From Saururus chinensis (Eukaryota; Streptophyta; Magnoliopsida; Piperales; Saururaceae), in NCBI GenBank assembly GCA_035235625.1, contig CP141149.1, positions 35,891,753 through 35,955,752 of the forward strand: a DNA stretch of 64,000 nt, written 5' to 3'. Under the pieces are notes generated by a model that saw only the letters and a list, made by a program, of their open reading frames with translations, was not told the DNA's origin and searched no databases. Both the position numbers and the translations under genes were made by a program. Shown here piece after piece: positions 13,151 through 25,116 of the stretch; position 1 is the stretch's first letter; every line of letters starts with the position of its first letter.

Positions 13151-16100
13151 CAACAACACCTAGTAAGCCGGTGCACTTGGACAAACCAGCTGGATTCTCA
13201 GGGTCCAGCGAATCATATATACATAATCTCAATCCACAAGACAAGTACACAATTCATCCCTACTTAACTCCATTTAACTAGACAACCCGGGGAGTGCACT
13301 CATTCCACACAGGAACTCAAATCAAAATATGTCTTTTCGGACCAATCAACTTACGATTAATCCATGACCAATCAATCCGGCACACAATTTCACCACATTG
13401 CATCCAATCGGTCAAATTCGATAAACCTCGATGAAGCCTCAATTGGAAATTTATTTTCATGATGCATGCAGCATGGTACATACGTGGGCAAGTCATACAT
13501 AAATCCTAATCCATGATAAGTGCTCTCATCAGCCCCTAATGCATCATTCATAATCACAATATCAAACTTCAACATTATCATTTAACCCCCACATGTGTTG
13601 TGTAACTAGTAGAAGCACTTCACTCAATGCATTTCTACACTACACATGTAAATTTCCATCTAAACATGAATTCCAGCGGAAATCATAGAAGAAGAATCGT
13701 TGAAATTGTATCCCAATTCAAATCTCAACCACAAAGGCTACACACATATAAGATCATTCATTTCATCCTTGAGTCATGGCATTCACCAATATTCACACCT
13801 CAACTAACCACATTCTATCATGACAAATCAGTCCAATCATAGGTTGTAGTCCTACTAAAAATATGCTCAACCATAGGAAATCAACCATTCATAATTTCAA
13901 GATGACAATTCCAACATCATGCCATAAAATATAAGCCATTCTATAAATCTCTAATCATATATCCCAACTTCGTAACCTCAATAGCATGCATTTCCAGTAG
14001 CATAATATAGCTCAAAACACTCCACATTCATATGAAATTGGCAAGCTAGAGTGAAATCATCGAAATAAACATCATGCATTAGCACACAATTCTATTGTAT
14101 AGCCATTCGAACGCCCTTCAGGCCGTTCGATCGACTAAACGGGAAAAATTCAAATTCACAGTTTGGCCGTTTCAACGCCCAGCAGGCCGTTTGATAGGCT
14201 GAACTGGAAAATTACCAATCTGACAGTGTTGCTGTTCGAAAGCCCAGAAGGGCCATTCGAACGCCGACAAGGCAGAACAGACCATCTTCTTCCTTTCGCA
14301 AATCCAAACCGAAACACCATTAATAACACTTCAAATCCACATCTAACACCCTAATCATCATCAAAAGTCCTTCTTGACTTCCAGAATGTTAAACCATATC
14401 ATAATAATGCAAAACCCTAAGAAATCGGGATTAAATAATTCTATTTTCTAATCTTACCATTAACACAGCAAATCAAGTAACTCCTTTCGAAATAAGCCAA
14501 AAATTAAGAGTTTTACCATGGATAAACAGAAAATTTGAAGATCCATTACCTTAGCACTTGATTAAGCTCAGATTGGAGAGTCACCCTTCTTGAAAACCTT
14601 AAAAACACATTGAGTTTGAATTAAACTTTATTAAAAATCGATTTACCAAAGAAATCCCTAATTAAAACCTAGATCTAGGGCTTGTTGATAATAAAAATCG
14701 AAATTTGAAGGTTAGGGTTTGTAGTAAAACACAAATTAGTAGTTTTTGATGTATAAAAATGAATTGAAATAAAGGGGAAATGGTAGATTTGGAAGAGATT
14801 AAGAAAAAAACCATGGTTTAGTGCTTAATTAGAGTAGGCTTACCTTAAACCGCTTTTAATTCAGGCCTAATTGGGGATTAGGCTTGACCTCTCTCCTCAG
14901 CCTATTCCCAAAAATGGAAATGGCTCAGGTTTTCCCTTTTATAGTAAGGGTTGGGGTATGCATGGGTAAGTTATGGGGTATAAATAGGAAAAGTAGGCTA
15001 AAATGGGTATTTTGCAAATTTAAGCACTAATTAAGCCTAAGAAAATTCTGACAATTTTTGTATAACCTTAGGTAGATATCTGGGTTCATTTGACCCAAAA
15101 ATCGAAATTTCGACGGTGGGGCCCACAGGGGTCCCACAAAACCCTAATTTTTGAAAAAAATAGTAAAAATTCAGAAAAATCCCAAAAATTCATATTTGTT
15201 TTAAAATTACTTAAAATCACTAATCTTAAAGTTAAGTTTGGTTAAAACCATCACAAACACTATTTATTCACGAAATCGCCGAATATATCAGAAAACGCGT
15301 AAGTCTCACGATAACCAATAATTAAAAGAAACTAAAAACCGGTTTAAGATCAGGGATCTTACAACTCCAGAACCGCCTGAGACACAAGGGCGAAGGCTTT
15401 GGAGTGGCCGGCCACCGTCAATCGGTGCCTGCCACCACTCTCTTCCAAGACTCTCCTCAACAGAAAATTTTGGGTGTCGCAACAGTTAAGCGTGGACAAG
15501 CACGACGGGGCTATTCCGGCGGCAGCAAGGTTTGCCAGAGTGGGACAAGACCAAAGGGCCAAAGGCGCCTAGCATCGTCCCAGCTGTCCATCCTACAGCT
15601 AATTCCCTACAATCTATAGTTGTAAAAAAAAAAAGAACAGAGAAATCCTTCGCCGGAAATCTACTGCTCAACTGGCCAGTGGAGGTCGTCCTTCATCAAA
15701 CATGTAAAGCTGGCAACTTTGGCTTTTAATCGAGGGTTACACTCCGGCTACGAACTCAAGACCAGAGAAGGACAGATCTAACTGGAATGCTTCCCCTTCA
15801 TTTATTTTTTTAATACGGTAGTTGAGCGTCCACACCGGTCAACTCTGTCCGGCGACCGGAATCTTTGGTTAGAAATAGGAACACGGACTTGTGGGGCGGG
15901 GCCGGCCGGTGGCCGTCCGGGGGCTGTCAATTTCTACAGATTCACTGTTCCTTGAAATTACACGAACAATGATCTATGCATTGTTCACTATTTAACAAAA
16001 GTGTATATTTCAATAATTATATAATCTACACATTAATTATTCAATAAACAGTCACTAATCTTGACTCAAAACTAAGACAACAAACCTACCTCAAACACCA

Positions 16101-16450
16101 GTTTGCCATGGATCCACAATCGACGAAGCACCACCTTCTTCTTCTCTAATTTTTCTAGGGCACAATTAGGGTTATAACTAGATGAACACCCAAATATATA
16201 GAAAGGGGATTAGGGCTTAATTGGGTAAGGATTAAACCAAGTAGACTAAGGAATCTTAGGTGGTTTAACCCTCCCAAATTAAGTGGTCCATCCACCACCT
16301 AATTGGGCTTGCAATGGGCCAAGCATATCTTTCTGCACAACCCAAAAATTATTCTATATACCCCAAATTCTATAAATTCTCCAAAAATCCGGAAAAAATA
16401 GAAAAAATTCTTTAAAAAAATACCTAAAATTTCTTGGATATTACACAAAC

Positions 16451-17474
16451 TGAATCAAGTTTTTAGTTTTTTTAGATTGAACTCAACTGTTTGAGGTTTG
16501 GCTCGATTTCGATCAAACATCCAAGAGTTTGGTTTGTTATCAGTTCGAATAAGACACTTGAAGCTCGAGTTTGGTTTAGGTTTGAATGCATACCATAGGG
16601 AGGTTCGATATTGGCTCGATCACAGCTTGAATCCCATTTAACTATTTTTTTACTAAATTTTACAGGGATTCTTATGTAGTGTTAATCCAAATCTTGGATG
16701 AAACATTAGATTAAGCACTATATTTGTCGATTTCTCCAAAACAAATTCAACCATTATAAGTTTTAAAAAATTACATCATTATAAACATTGTAAGATTATA
16801 TCAAGTAATAACCATAATTTCATAATAATATCTAAGCATCACTTTAACATCCAAGAGTTGACATAAAATAAATTCATTAACAAATGATCCCACAAAAACT
16901 TCACTAATCATGATTATCATATTTGATGAGCCACAAAAAACTTCACTCATCACCAAAAATATAAGTCTCAGATCTTATTTACCCAGTATTGACATCAATT
17001 TTTAATTATGTAAAATTTAAGACTTAGATTCGGCTCCATAGCTATTTGTGGGAGTCTCAATGGAGTCACAACTCACATTTAAAAAGTTATAATATATTGG
17101 GCAACAATCTAAGCTACTTAGCTAATTCTTGATATAAAAAAGTTACTTAATTAATGAAATTGATTGAGTTTTTAGAGTTTCACTTAAAAAGCTAATAGAG
17201 TCAATAACGAATTCATGTTAATTTTGAGCCTAAGCTAATGTGTATATATAAGCTCATGCCTTCCATCTCACATTATTAATAGCATTTAATTTTTCAAAAT
17301 GAATAGATTTCCTAAGCGCCGTGACAAATTCTACAATAGCAACATATGATTTTATTATCAAATTAAAAAGAAACATAAAAAAAATAATAATAATGAGGAA
17401 GAAAATTGGAGGATAAGAAATAGGCTTCTTCTAATTTTGGGTGTTTCATGCATCTACTTAAATGCTTTGTTTAC
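16451..17474. other. Spacer downstream of the PG1-beta gene
   Basis: 16451-16650 continues the older repeat that hosts the interrupted LTR (aagctcgag- and ggctcgatt-type motifs). 16650-17474 is AT-rich with no supported gene. It must contain the 3' UTR and poly(A) site of the minus-strand BURP gene, but I cannot place them. Confidence 0.5.
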
Positions 17475-19544
17475 TCAGCCCAACCCCCCCAACACCCAAG
17501 TCATATCGTTCTCGTATATCCAATGACAAACTTCGATCTTCCCGGGCCCACCTCCCAACGCTTGGAAAGCCCCATGACCAGGGCCCCACGCTGACGTGTC
17601 AATGTGACAGATGGCGACGCCCCGATTGATCTGCTTCTTCCCCTCCGTGGGGTCCAGGATATCCACCTCGTACACGCGCACCTTGGGCACCGAGTGGCAG
17701 AAGTAGACCAAGTAGGGGAAGAGGCTCTGATGGCAGGACACGCTCTCGGTCAGCCTACCACCGTCGATCCCCGTCACCCTCCCGATCTCCACCTTCCCGT
17801 TCGACCCGCCCAGCCCTCGGGTGCTCTTCACCGACACGTCCCGCCCCAGCACCTCCACCGCGAAGTCGATCATGTCTTCCGCCGAGGCCACGCACCGCTT
17901 TGTCTCCCCCCGGCTGGGAGCCCGCTCGCACTCCTCTAGCGTCCTCCCCACTATCCCCGCCATGGTCGAGTTCTCGTCCGCTCCGAATACCCGCAGCAGC
18001 TCCCCCATCCGGGCGCTCGAGAACGGGATCCTCCTCGCGATGGACCGCGGCAGGAACGACCGCACCGGCATCTTGTCTGAGATGTCCGGCATTTTCATCG
18101 TGCTGCCTTGCTTCAACGCCGACTCCCTGAAGAACTTGCCCTCCTCCACCATCCACCTCCTGTTCGCCGGACTGCTCGCTCCTGACTTGGCACCTGCACC
18201 TGCGTTCGTCTGCTCGGGGTGGTTTTTTTGTTTGTACTGCGAGAAGGAGGCGGCCCTCTTGTTGGCGTAGTCCTTGAACGTGGTGTTAGTACCGACGTAG
18301 GCCTTGAAACCCACGACGTGGCCCGCCCCGCCCTTGCCGTACAGCTTGAACGTGTCGGTGCCCACGTTGACGGAATTGCCGTAGTTGGCGAAGGTGGCCT
18401 TGCCGGCATTGGAGCTCTTTCCGTAGGAGGTGAAGGAGTCGTCCCCGACATTGGCCGAGTTGCGGTAGCTGGAGAAGCTCTCCACGGCCACGTTCCCGCC
18501 GTCGCCGTAGCTGAGGAACGTGTTCTTGGGCACGTTCCCGTTGAAGCCGTAGGAAGTGAAGGAGTCGTTGGCCCCGTTGCCGTTCTCGCCGTAGGCGGCG
18601 AAGGTGGTGCCCATCACGTTGGAGTCGCTGCTGTAGCTAGCGAAGGTGGCGGGCAGCCCCGACCCGCGCTTACCGTAGCTGGCGAAGGACTGGCTCCCGG
18701 CGTTCGTCTCGTCCGAATACGAGGTGAAGGTCTGCGGCCGACCCACGCCGTCCGAGTTGTAGGAGGAGAACCTCAGGTTGGGGTTGTTGACGAGGCGGTC
18801 GTAGTTGGTGAACTCGCTGGCGCCGCCATTGGCTGAAACACCGTAGCTGGAGAACTCGCCTGAGGCAACGTTGCCGTCGGGAGCGTAGTTGGAAAACCTC
18901 TCAGAACGGCCCACGGAGTCGCGGTTGTAGCGCTTGAATGAGTCGAGGGGGATGTTGACTCCGTCGGAGTAGTTCTTGAAGGAGTCAACCCCGCCTGGCC
19001 TGGAGGAGGAGGAGGCGCCGCCGCCGTAGTCGCTGAAGTTCTGGTTCCTGGTGTACCTGGCGAAGTTGGCATCGTCCCGGCTGCCGCGGCCGCTGGTGGC
19101 GAGACTGTCGGTGGGAATGCAGAAGAGGTGAGCCCAGGTGCAGAAGTCGGGGAGGCGGGAGGAGATGGTTCCCTGGTCGGCGAGCTTCTGGAGGATGGCG
19201 AAGTGGGTGGGGGAGAGAGGGGAGAGCTTGGAGAGGAGGAATGACGGCCTGGACCGGTTGGTGGGGATCTGCTGGGACCAGTAGCGAAGCGCTGTGGCCC
19301 TGGGAGAGAAGGGGCTGAGCCTGGTGGAGGTATCCAACGTGAAGGAGACCTGCAGTAGCTTACGCAAAATTCCAATTGTAACATAAAGTTAGTCGTATAT
19401 ACTCCATAATTTAAAGTGATCGAAGAAGAGATGACAAACAAAATGTGTTCGTGTGCTCGCGCAGGGGAGAGAAGGAGACGTTACTGTTGGTTGTGAGAGA
19501 CAAAGGAAGAGGATGATGGGAACAAGGAGAGGATGCTTCGGCAT
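17475..19544 (-). CDS. Polygalacturonase-1 non-catalytic subunit beta-like protein (BURP domain)
   Basis: Cell-wall glycoprotein of the AroGP/PG1-beta family, which binds polygalacturonase and limits pectin solubilisation. Two exons: 19544-19485 (20 residues, a hydrophobic signal peptide starting MPKHPLLVPIILFLCL) and 19349-17475. The join is phase 0 (aca|GTAACG ... ctgcag|GTCTCC) and gives about 644 residues, close to family size. After an N-terminal domain come about 20 repeats of the FxxY type (FTSYG, FKNYS and so on) to about residue 390. The BURP domain runs from about 426, with the four CH pairs spaced 10, 28 and 25 from about 559 and a final CHW. Third positions are strongly G/C, unlike the surroundings, so long antisense frames appear. 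The first exon is inferred from frame and splice sites; the second is certain. Confidence 0.93.
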
Positions 19545-19601
19545 TTTGGTTGGCCGAGGAGATGATCGGAGAAGAGTGTGATCTTGTTCCCTGGCACTGT
19601 A

Positions 19602-19694
19602 TGTTCCCTGTAGTCTGTATTGAGTGAGTGAGGAGTGCAGGGCATTTAAATAAGAGGGAGACGGTTCCCTGTAGTCTGTATTGAGTGAGTGAAC
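19602..19694 (-). promoter_or_regulatory. PG1-beta promoter/leader with a duplicated 30-bp block and TATA-like box
   Basis: gttccctgtagtctgtat plus gagtgagtga occurs at about 19602-19631 and again at 19663-19692, with a shorter third echo near 19698. Between the two lies tatttaaatgcc (minus strand, about 19643-19652), a plausible TATA element about 100 bp upstream of the proposed ATG at 19544. Promoter identity is inferred from position; the duplication is directly visible. Confidence 0.5.
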
Positions 19695-22600
19695 TTGTTC
19701 CCTGTATTGACAGGGGGTAGACGATGGTCTTCCTCTTTTCGGCTTACCAACTGGTTTCTTTTGCCCTTGCATGGTCTCTTACCGGCCCTTTCTTGGCTTT
19801 TCGCAGGCAGGTCTTCGTGTTGGCTTGCCTTGCCTTGGTGGTTTTGTCCGGTGAGGCGAGATCAAGGAAGTAAAAGCATTACCACTCAAATTAAGCGCTC
19901 ATTTATTCATCATGAATTATCTAGTTTTTTAGTTTCATCAGCAATCCATGGTCGCGCGATATGATGCTCTCTAAGTATTGACAATTGAACTTATTCTTGT
20001 TATTGGATCACTAATCCAATATAATCACAAATATGAATTTTACGGTCAGCCTGACCAAAAAGGACACACTGGTCTCCCAGTTAGTCCGGCCTGACAGTTT
20101 TTATAGTACTCCGTAAATGAAGAGCATACGGACTGGATAATTGCAGTAAGGGGAGGGGGAGAGGAGTTACAACAATATGGTGAGAATAATTCGATTTTAT
20201 TGTTACCAAATGGCCCTAGGCTTGGTGGTTGGTGAGTATGGGTGTGCTGTGACATAAGTGGTTGCCAGTGCTTTTTTTGTTGTCGTAATTAATGGAATTG
20301 GTTGCCAGTACTGTCCCAAAATTAGATTGCCACATCCTTCCTTCTTATATTAATAATTTTATTTAGTTTTTTAAAATAAATTAAAATAAATTTATTTTGA
20401 AAAATTAAATAAAACTATAATTTAGGAGAGAAGGAGTACTTAATACAGTCGAATATTGACAGCATTACCAATTACTGTTAAGACAATATCACGGTTCTCA
20501 TTTGCTAATAATTTCATCCTCCAGATTTCTGACGATTTCGACTCAATATTGCATGACCCAATCTAGAGAAAGGCATCCATCAAAATATAATCAGCCTGGT
20601 ATGAAGATGACGTTATCCATATAACCGTGCCAGAAGGATATAATCCAAACAAATACTCGTGCACATGAGTGCTAACAAATCTGATGGGAAGAAGAGATTA
20701 TGTAACTAGCACATAGGTGAAACGTGCATGGATTTGCACACTAGGATTCCTCCAGAGGCTGTCCGACAAGTAGCTCAGGTAGGCAGGTGGGTGAAGATAT
20801 CTCAAGTTATTTTTATAATTAAACAGCTCACTACTATTATTATCAAATATAAACGGGAACCACTCGGAAAGTGAAAACACGTACCAGATAGTGAATACAG
20901 CCCACCAAATGCATACGCATCATATCTCTGTACTGGGTATTTGGTGCGGAGGTCGGAGTTAGAAGATCAACATCATTTGCCTGATTGCTCTCCTAGAATA
21001 GAACAGAGAAGGGGTATTGCCGCACTGGGATGGTCTTAGTTTCACATATTTGGGTCTGCTGAGAATTACCTTTTGTTTACTGCCTTTCTGAAATTTGTTA
21101 CTCCTTTTTCAGCTAGGAGGCGGAGGAAGGACTGTCTATCTCTCTCTTCGAGTACAATCTTTTATTGCATTTGACCAGGACACCGACAAACGCATAAGAG
21201 TCCATCCTGGCGTGTGGAGTCCCAGCTGACACCAACAAAAACAAAGAAAAATCCCAGTGAACTCCTTTTGCTGTTGAAATGGATCCACTGGTAGGATGGT
21301 TCCGTTGTTATCTGGCAACTAAAATAACACTACAAAAATCATCTCGGAAATCTCGAAGCAAATTTTTAAGCTTTTAGTTTGTCTTTCGCTTTGCACTTTG
21401 CACTTCGCACTTTGCAGTTTGCACTAGCAAACTACAGAGGGCGGTACTGGGCTTATGGAATAGTATTAAACAATTTTAAGCTTGGAGTCTCCCCACCCCA
21501 TCCCATCGGTAAAGGAAGTGGTGGTCATCACACAGACTTCCGCACCCAGTGCTAGGATCATGTCTAGTGAACGAGACTACCTGCATCATGAAGCATGAAC
21601 GCCACTCGATACAATTGAAGGAAAAGTTTGAGTCTTCAATAATTTCCGGCAACCATTTTAAGTTTGAACGATCCGAAGTTATCATCTCAAACACTTCATT
21701 GTGTATTCCCTTCTCTCATAGGAAACCCCCCGCACCTCCCACCCCCAAGAGAGAGAGAGAGAGAGATTGGAATATTATGAAGAAAGCATGCTATGATAGG
21801 CGTGGCTTGAAGAGTGGTGAATGGTATGGGACAGCGAGTTTTCTATGCAGTCATTGCAATCCCTGCAAAGTGGACTTGAAGCACGCACTTTTCTGTTTTT
21901 TTTGCCTCCCGATAAAGAGTTTTCAGCACTGCGCCAATTTTTTCATCTTTCATCTCCAATATTCAGCTACTATGGAGTATCCAAAGTAAGTGTATTGACT
22001 ACCTTTCATCCACAGATTAAACCGTAGCCCACATGATCACTGTACGATTATTGCAGCTTTACATCTAAAAGTTACTGTCCGTAGGAAGGAAAATTGTGCA
22101 CTTCATCATCGACTCCAAATGGTTGATGACATGGTTTCAGTTGCAAGGTAACATCTAAGACTGAGAGGCTATGCCATCTGTTTCTCCATCCATGCAATTA
22201 CGCATGCATGACAACGGCCGATTATTTTGTCATATGCATTTTACGTTCAAGAGGGACTTGGACGTATATTGCCTTCTCCATGTGCTCTTGGGCCGTATTT
22301 CCATGTCTAAAAACTAAGTTTGGAAAGGGGAAGCCTAGTCAGGAAGGAATATATTCCAGTGTTGTGCCTTAAAGCGAGAAACAGGCCAGACAAATATATA
22401 TTAGATGGAGATGGATAACAACAATGTGATTCCCTAGCCCCTAGGGAGTCCCAACGCAACAGCAGATGTATAGATGCTTCTCGTTTGTTTGATTGCACCC
22501 TACAACACATGATGTCCCACCACAGGGCTGCATACCAAATGATCAATTAACAGGGTGCTTGGCTACAAACGAATTCTCAGTTATGGTTCACACGCATGTT

Positions 22601-23130
22601 CATTTTTGCAGCATAGAAATATACGTCTCCTTCACATTAATGATAATAGTACACATAAATCGAGCATTGCCTTCCGTTGGGCTCCCAAAATTTGGGTTAC
22701 AGAAAGTGAAAAGACATACTGTGGTGATTTAGTGAGCATAAGTCATGTGGCCAACCACTTAAAAATAATGTTTTAGGGTTTTCTATTTAAACCAGGAAAA
22801 ACCTTCATTAATTTGCGTGTAACTTGTAAGATGCTAGGTGCAGAAGTAATGTTTGTTTTATTAGAGTTTGACGTGCTACCTATGAATATTTGAATCATCA
22901 AAACCATCAAAACCGTGTGCCATATGAATTTCAATATTTTGGCAGAAAAAGCCGCTCATCGGGATTCGTAATTAATAAATCCTACCAGCCAAATCATGAA
23001 GAGAAAGCTTCTGACTTTTGAAACCAATGGATTAGGTTCATATGCGAATACTCTCTCTGTCCTGTAAAGAGTTTATAGATGGTAAAATCAGTAAAATTTA
23101 AGAAAAGTCCATAACTCAATCATGAAAAAA
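19695..23130. other. Intergenic region; one MITE, otherwise no supported gene
   Basis: Mixed-composition DNA. The longest open frames (for example 21549-21989 plus, 146 codons) show no family resemblance, no splice-linked partner and low-complexity tails. A MITE lies at 20335-20436. Some stretches (21480-22170) have a less AT-rich, gene-relic feel, but I cannot name a source. Confidence 0.4.
20335..20436. mobile_element. Stowaway-like MITE
   Basis: ccttccttcttatattaata at the left and a mirrored ctataatttaggagagaaggag at the right. The AT-rich centre is a near-perfect palindrome, and TA follows the right end. About 100 bp. Confidence 0.65.
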
Positions 23131-24813
23131 TATTCCCTCTAATTTATATTAATAGTTATATTTAAAATAATAGTAGTTTTTATTTAAGAGTGAAACTGTT
23201 ACAACCAGAGCCTTGAGAAGTGTCTAAAGACTGCCAATACCATCGGAGTGCACCTCAGCTTAAGCTGTGATAATACATATATTTTGTAAGGAATAAAAAA
23301 TTAAGTTTGAAACATAATAACTTTCTTACTAAACTTTTATTAAATCAAATAACATGAATTTCACTCAATAGGTGTTCATCTACAACTACAAAATATCTAC
23401 TAATGTGTTTAAAGAAATCAAATTAATCCTAATTTTCTTCGTTATCTCTATCCTTTCTTAATGTTCCTACGCATCCAAATCACTAAATAAATATGGCGTA
23501 AAAATACACCTAGTGGAAAGGACGTTCCACCCGTGAGCTAAAAGCTATGTGAGCCTTAGATAAACATACATTGTAATCTTAGCAATCATTGCTCACACAA
23601 CAATAACAAATGATCAATCAATCTCTAGAATAATACACCTAACATGATTTCTAAATATATTTATATGCATACATCTCTTTTAAACTTAACCATCTATTAT
23701 TTCATACATTTACCTGATCACTATATGCTTCGTCATTAATAACTTATAATCTACATAACTCATTCCCTATAACACCCATAGAATTAGCTATGTGATTTGT
23801 GATTTGCGCCGGTGTAAATGTGTCGTGGTTGGTATACGTGTGTACTAGTAATAACCCATAAAACCGGGAGGGAACTGCCAAAGGCTGGGGTCTACCTTTA
23901 TCCCTACGTGGCACCTAGGAAGTCTTATTAACTTGAATACTGAAATTGAGTCACCCAACCCAAATCTTAACTACCCTTGTCAACCCACTCTTAGGTGGGT
24001 TCTTAATACCTAGTCTACCAATTAGGCAATGCATTCCCCTCACATGCCCAACTCATAATGGGTCAACATATTATTCACATTAATACACTTCATCACGTAT
24101 CTTTTATTCTCAGCAAGGTCTCCCCTAATAAAAAAAAATTAAGAATTACAGCAGAGTGTGTCATGTGCTCTATAAGTGCTATGTATATATAATAAAATTC
24201 CAACAAGGTCCTGCACATACTATTCAGACAATTAACTAACAATTCAGCATAATATTATTAAAGTCGACCTATATCATGCATCGGAGTACAATAGATTCCC
24301 TTTTTACCTACTTCTTGAAGCTTGAGAGGGAATTTGTATCTTATTGCCAAGAATGTACTTAAATTAAATAATAAAAAGGATACACAGTTCTGATTCATTT
24401 AGTACAACTTCTCACAATGGACACAAATCTTGCAAGGTGAATCTAATAACCTACTGTCTATGATACATACCGATCACTACAACAATACACAGCAAATCCA
24501 TGGCAGCATACATCAGTACACATATATTATTTAGAGATAATTCGTTCTCCATTATTCAATTATTTCCTTGTAACCCCAGTAAGTTCACACCTTCCTAATT
24601 ATGATTAATTACTCCACATACATCTTCACCTTCAATCACTCCAATTACACACAGGAGCATTTATTTTATTAAAATATGCACAACTGACATATTCTCTACT
24701 ATTGAGAAAGAATTATAGGATAAAAATCTGTATATGTGATACAACTACTAGATGGGCAATTATATCCATAATCATCAGTCCCGTAGTTTTATATATATAT
24801 ATATATGAGACCC

Positions 24814-25013
24814 GTTTATATGAGCTCGGGCTCATATAAACCTACGTGAGCCCGGGCTTTATGGGCCATCGGATTTACATCCGACGGCTCATAATACTCA
24901 TGAGTTATACTCATTAGTTAAACCCATGATTATTATAGGCCGCCGGATGTAAATTTGACGGCCTATAAAGCCCGGGCTTACGTAGATTTATATGAGCCCG
25001 GGCTCATATAAAC
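24814..25013. mobile_element. 200-bp foldback element with 75-bp inverted arms
   Basis: The left arm from 24814 (gtttatatgagctcgggc...) pairs with the right arm ending 25013, with only a handful of mismatches over about 75 bp, leaving a loop of about 50 bp. The outer 28 bp of each arm are themselves palindromic. It is flanked by AT-repeat DNA on both sides. A non-autonomous DNA transposon is likely; the superfamily is not identified. Confidence 0.75.
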
Positions 25014-25018
25014 TTTTT

Positions 25019-25019
<1 letters not shown>

Positions 25020-25112
<93 letters not shown>
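25020..25112. repeat. (TA)n microsatellite
   Basis: About 90 bp of uninterrupted TA dinucleotides. It makes YIYIYI-type frames on both strands that are not genes. Confidence 0.97.

Positions 25113-25116
<4 letters not shown>

Larger units (their letters stand above)
11966..15363 (-). mobile_element. Nested solo LTR, 3.4 kb; TSD ACTCC
   Basis: TGTCACGCCCCGG...GGGATCTTACA bounded by ACTCC at 11961-11965 and 15364-15368. On the minus strand it starts TGTAAGATCC and ends GGCGTGACA, the usual polarity of this LTR group. A TATA-like tract (cttttatag on plus, near 14937) lies about 430 bp inside the minus-strand 5' end, compatible with an LTR promoter. gtgagtttaacaaactcag near 12446 is the shared internal landmark. 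No protein domain is seen. Confidence 0.85.
10257..16445 (-). mobile_element. Solo LTR interrupted by a younger solo LTR; TSD CAAAC
   Basis: It starts TGTCATGACC at 10257 and ends ...GGATATTACA at 16445. The flanks CAAAC at 10252-10256 and 16446-16450 are identical. Removing the nested insertion at 11966-15363 (plus its duplicated 5 bp) leaves about 2.8 kb, a size in line with the other LTRs. It carries the hallmark tract actaatacccagtagg near 10650 and has no coding domain. Minus orientation is judged from the TGTAATATCC start on that strand. The host sequence on both sides (ttcacgagccaaac / tgaatcaag) reads as one continuous older repeat. Confidence 0.8.

Noticed and set aside
18219..18836. 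205-codon plus-strand ORF opposite the PG1-beta gene
   Set aside because: It is the antisense of a GC-rich repetitive coding sequence; the FxxY repeats give it a repeating Val/Gly pattern. No own start context or family.
18773..19441. 222-codon minus ORF in another frame of PG1-beta
   Set aside because: Pro/Ser/Thr-rich shadow of the same exon; it runs through the intron and lacks any conserved domain.
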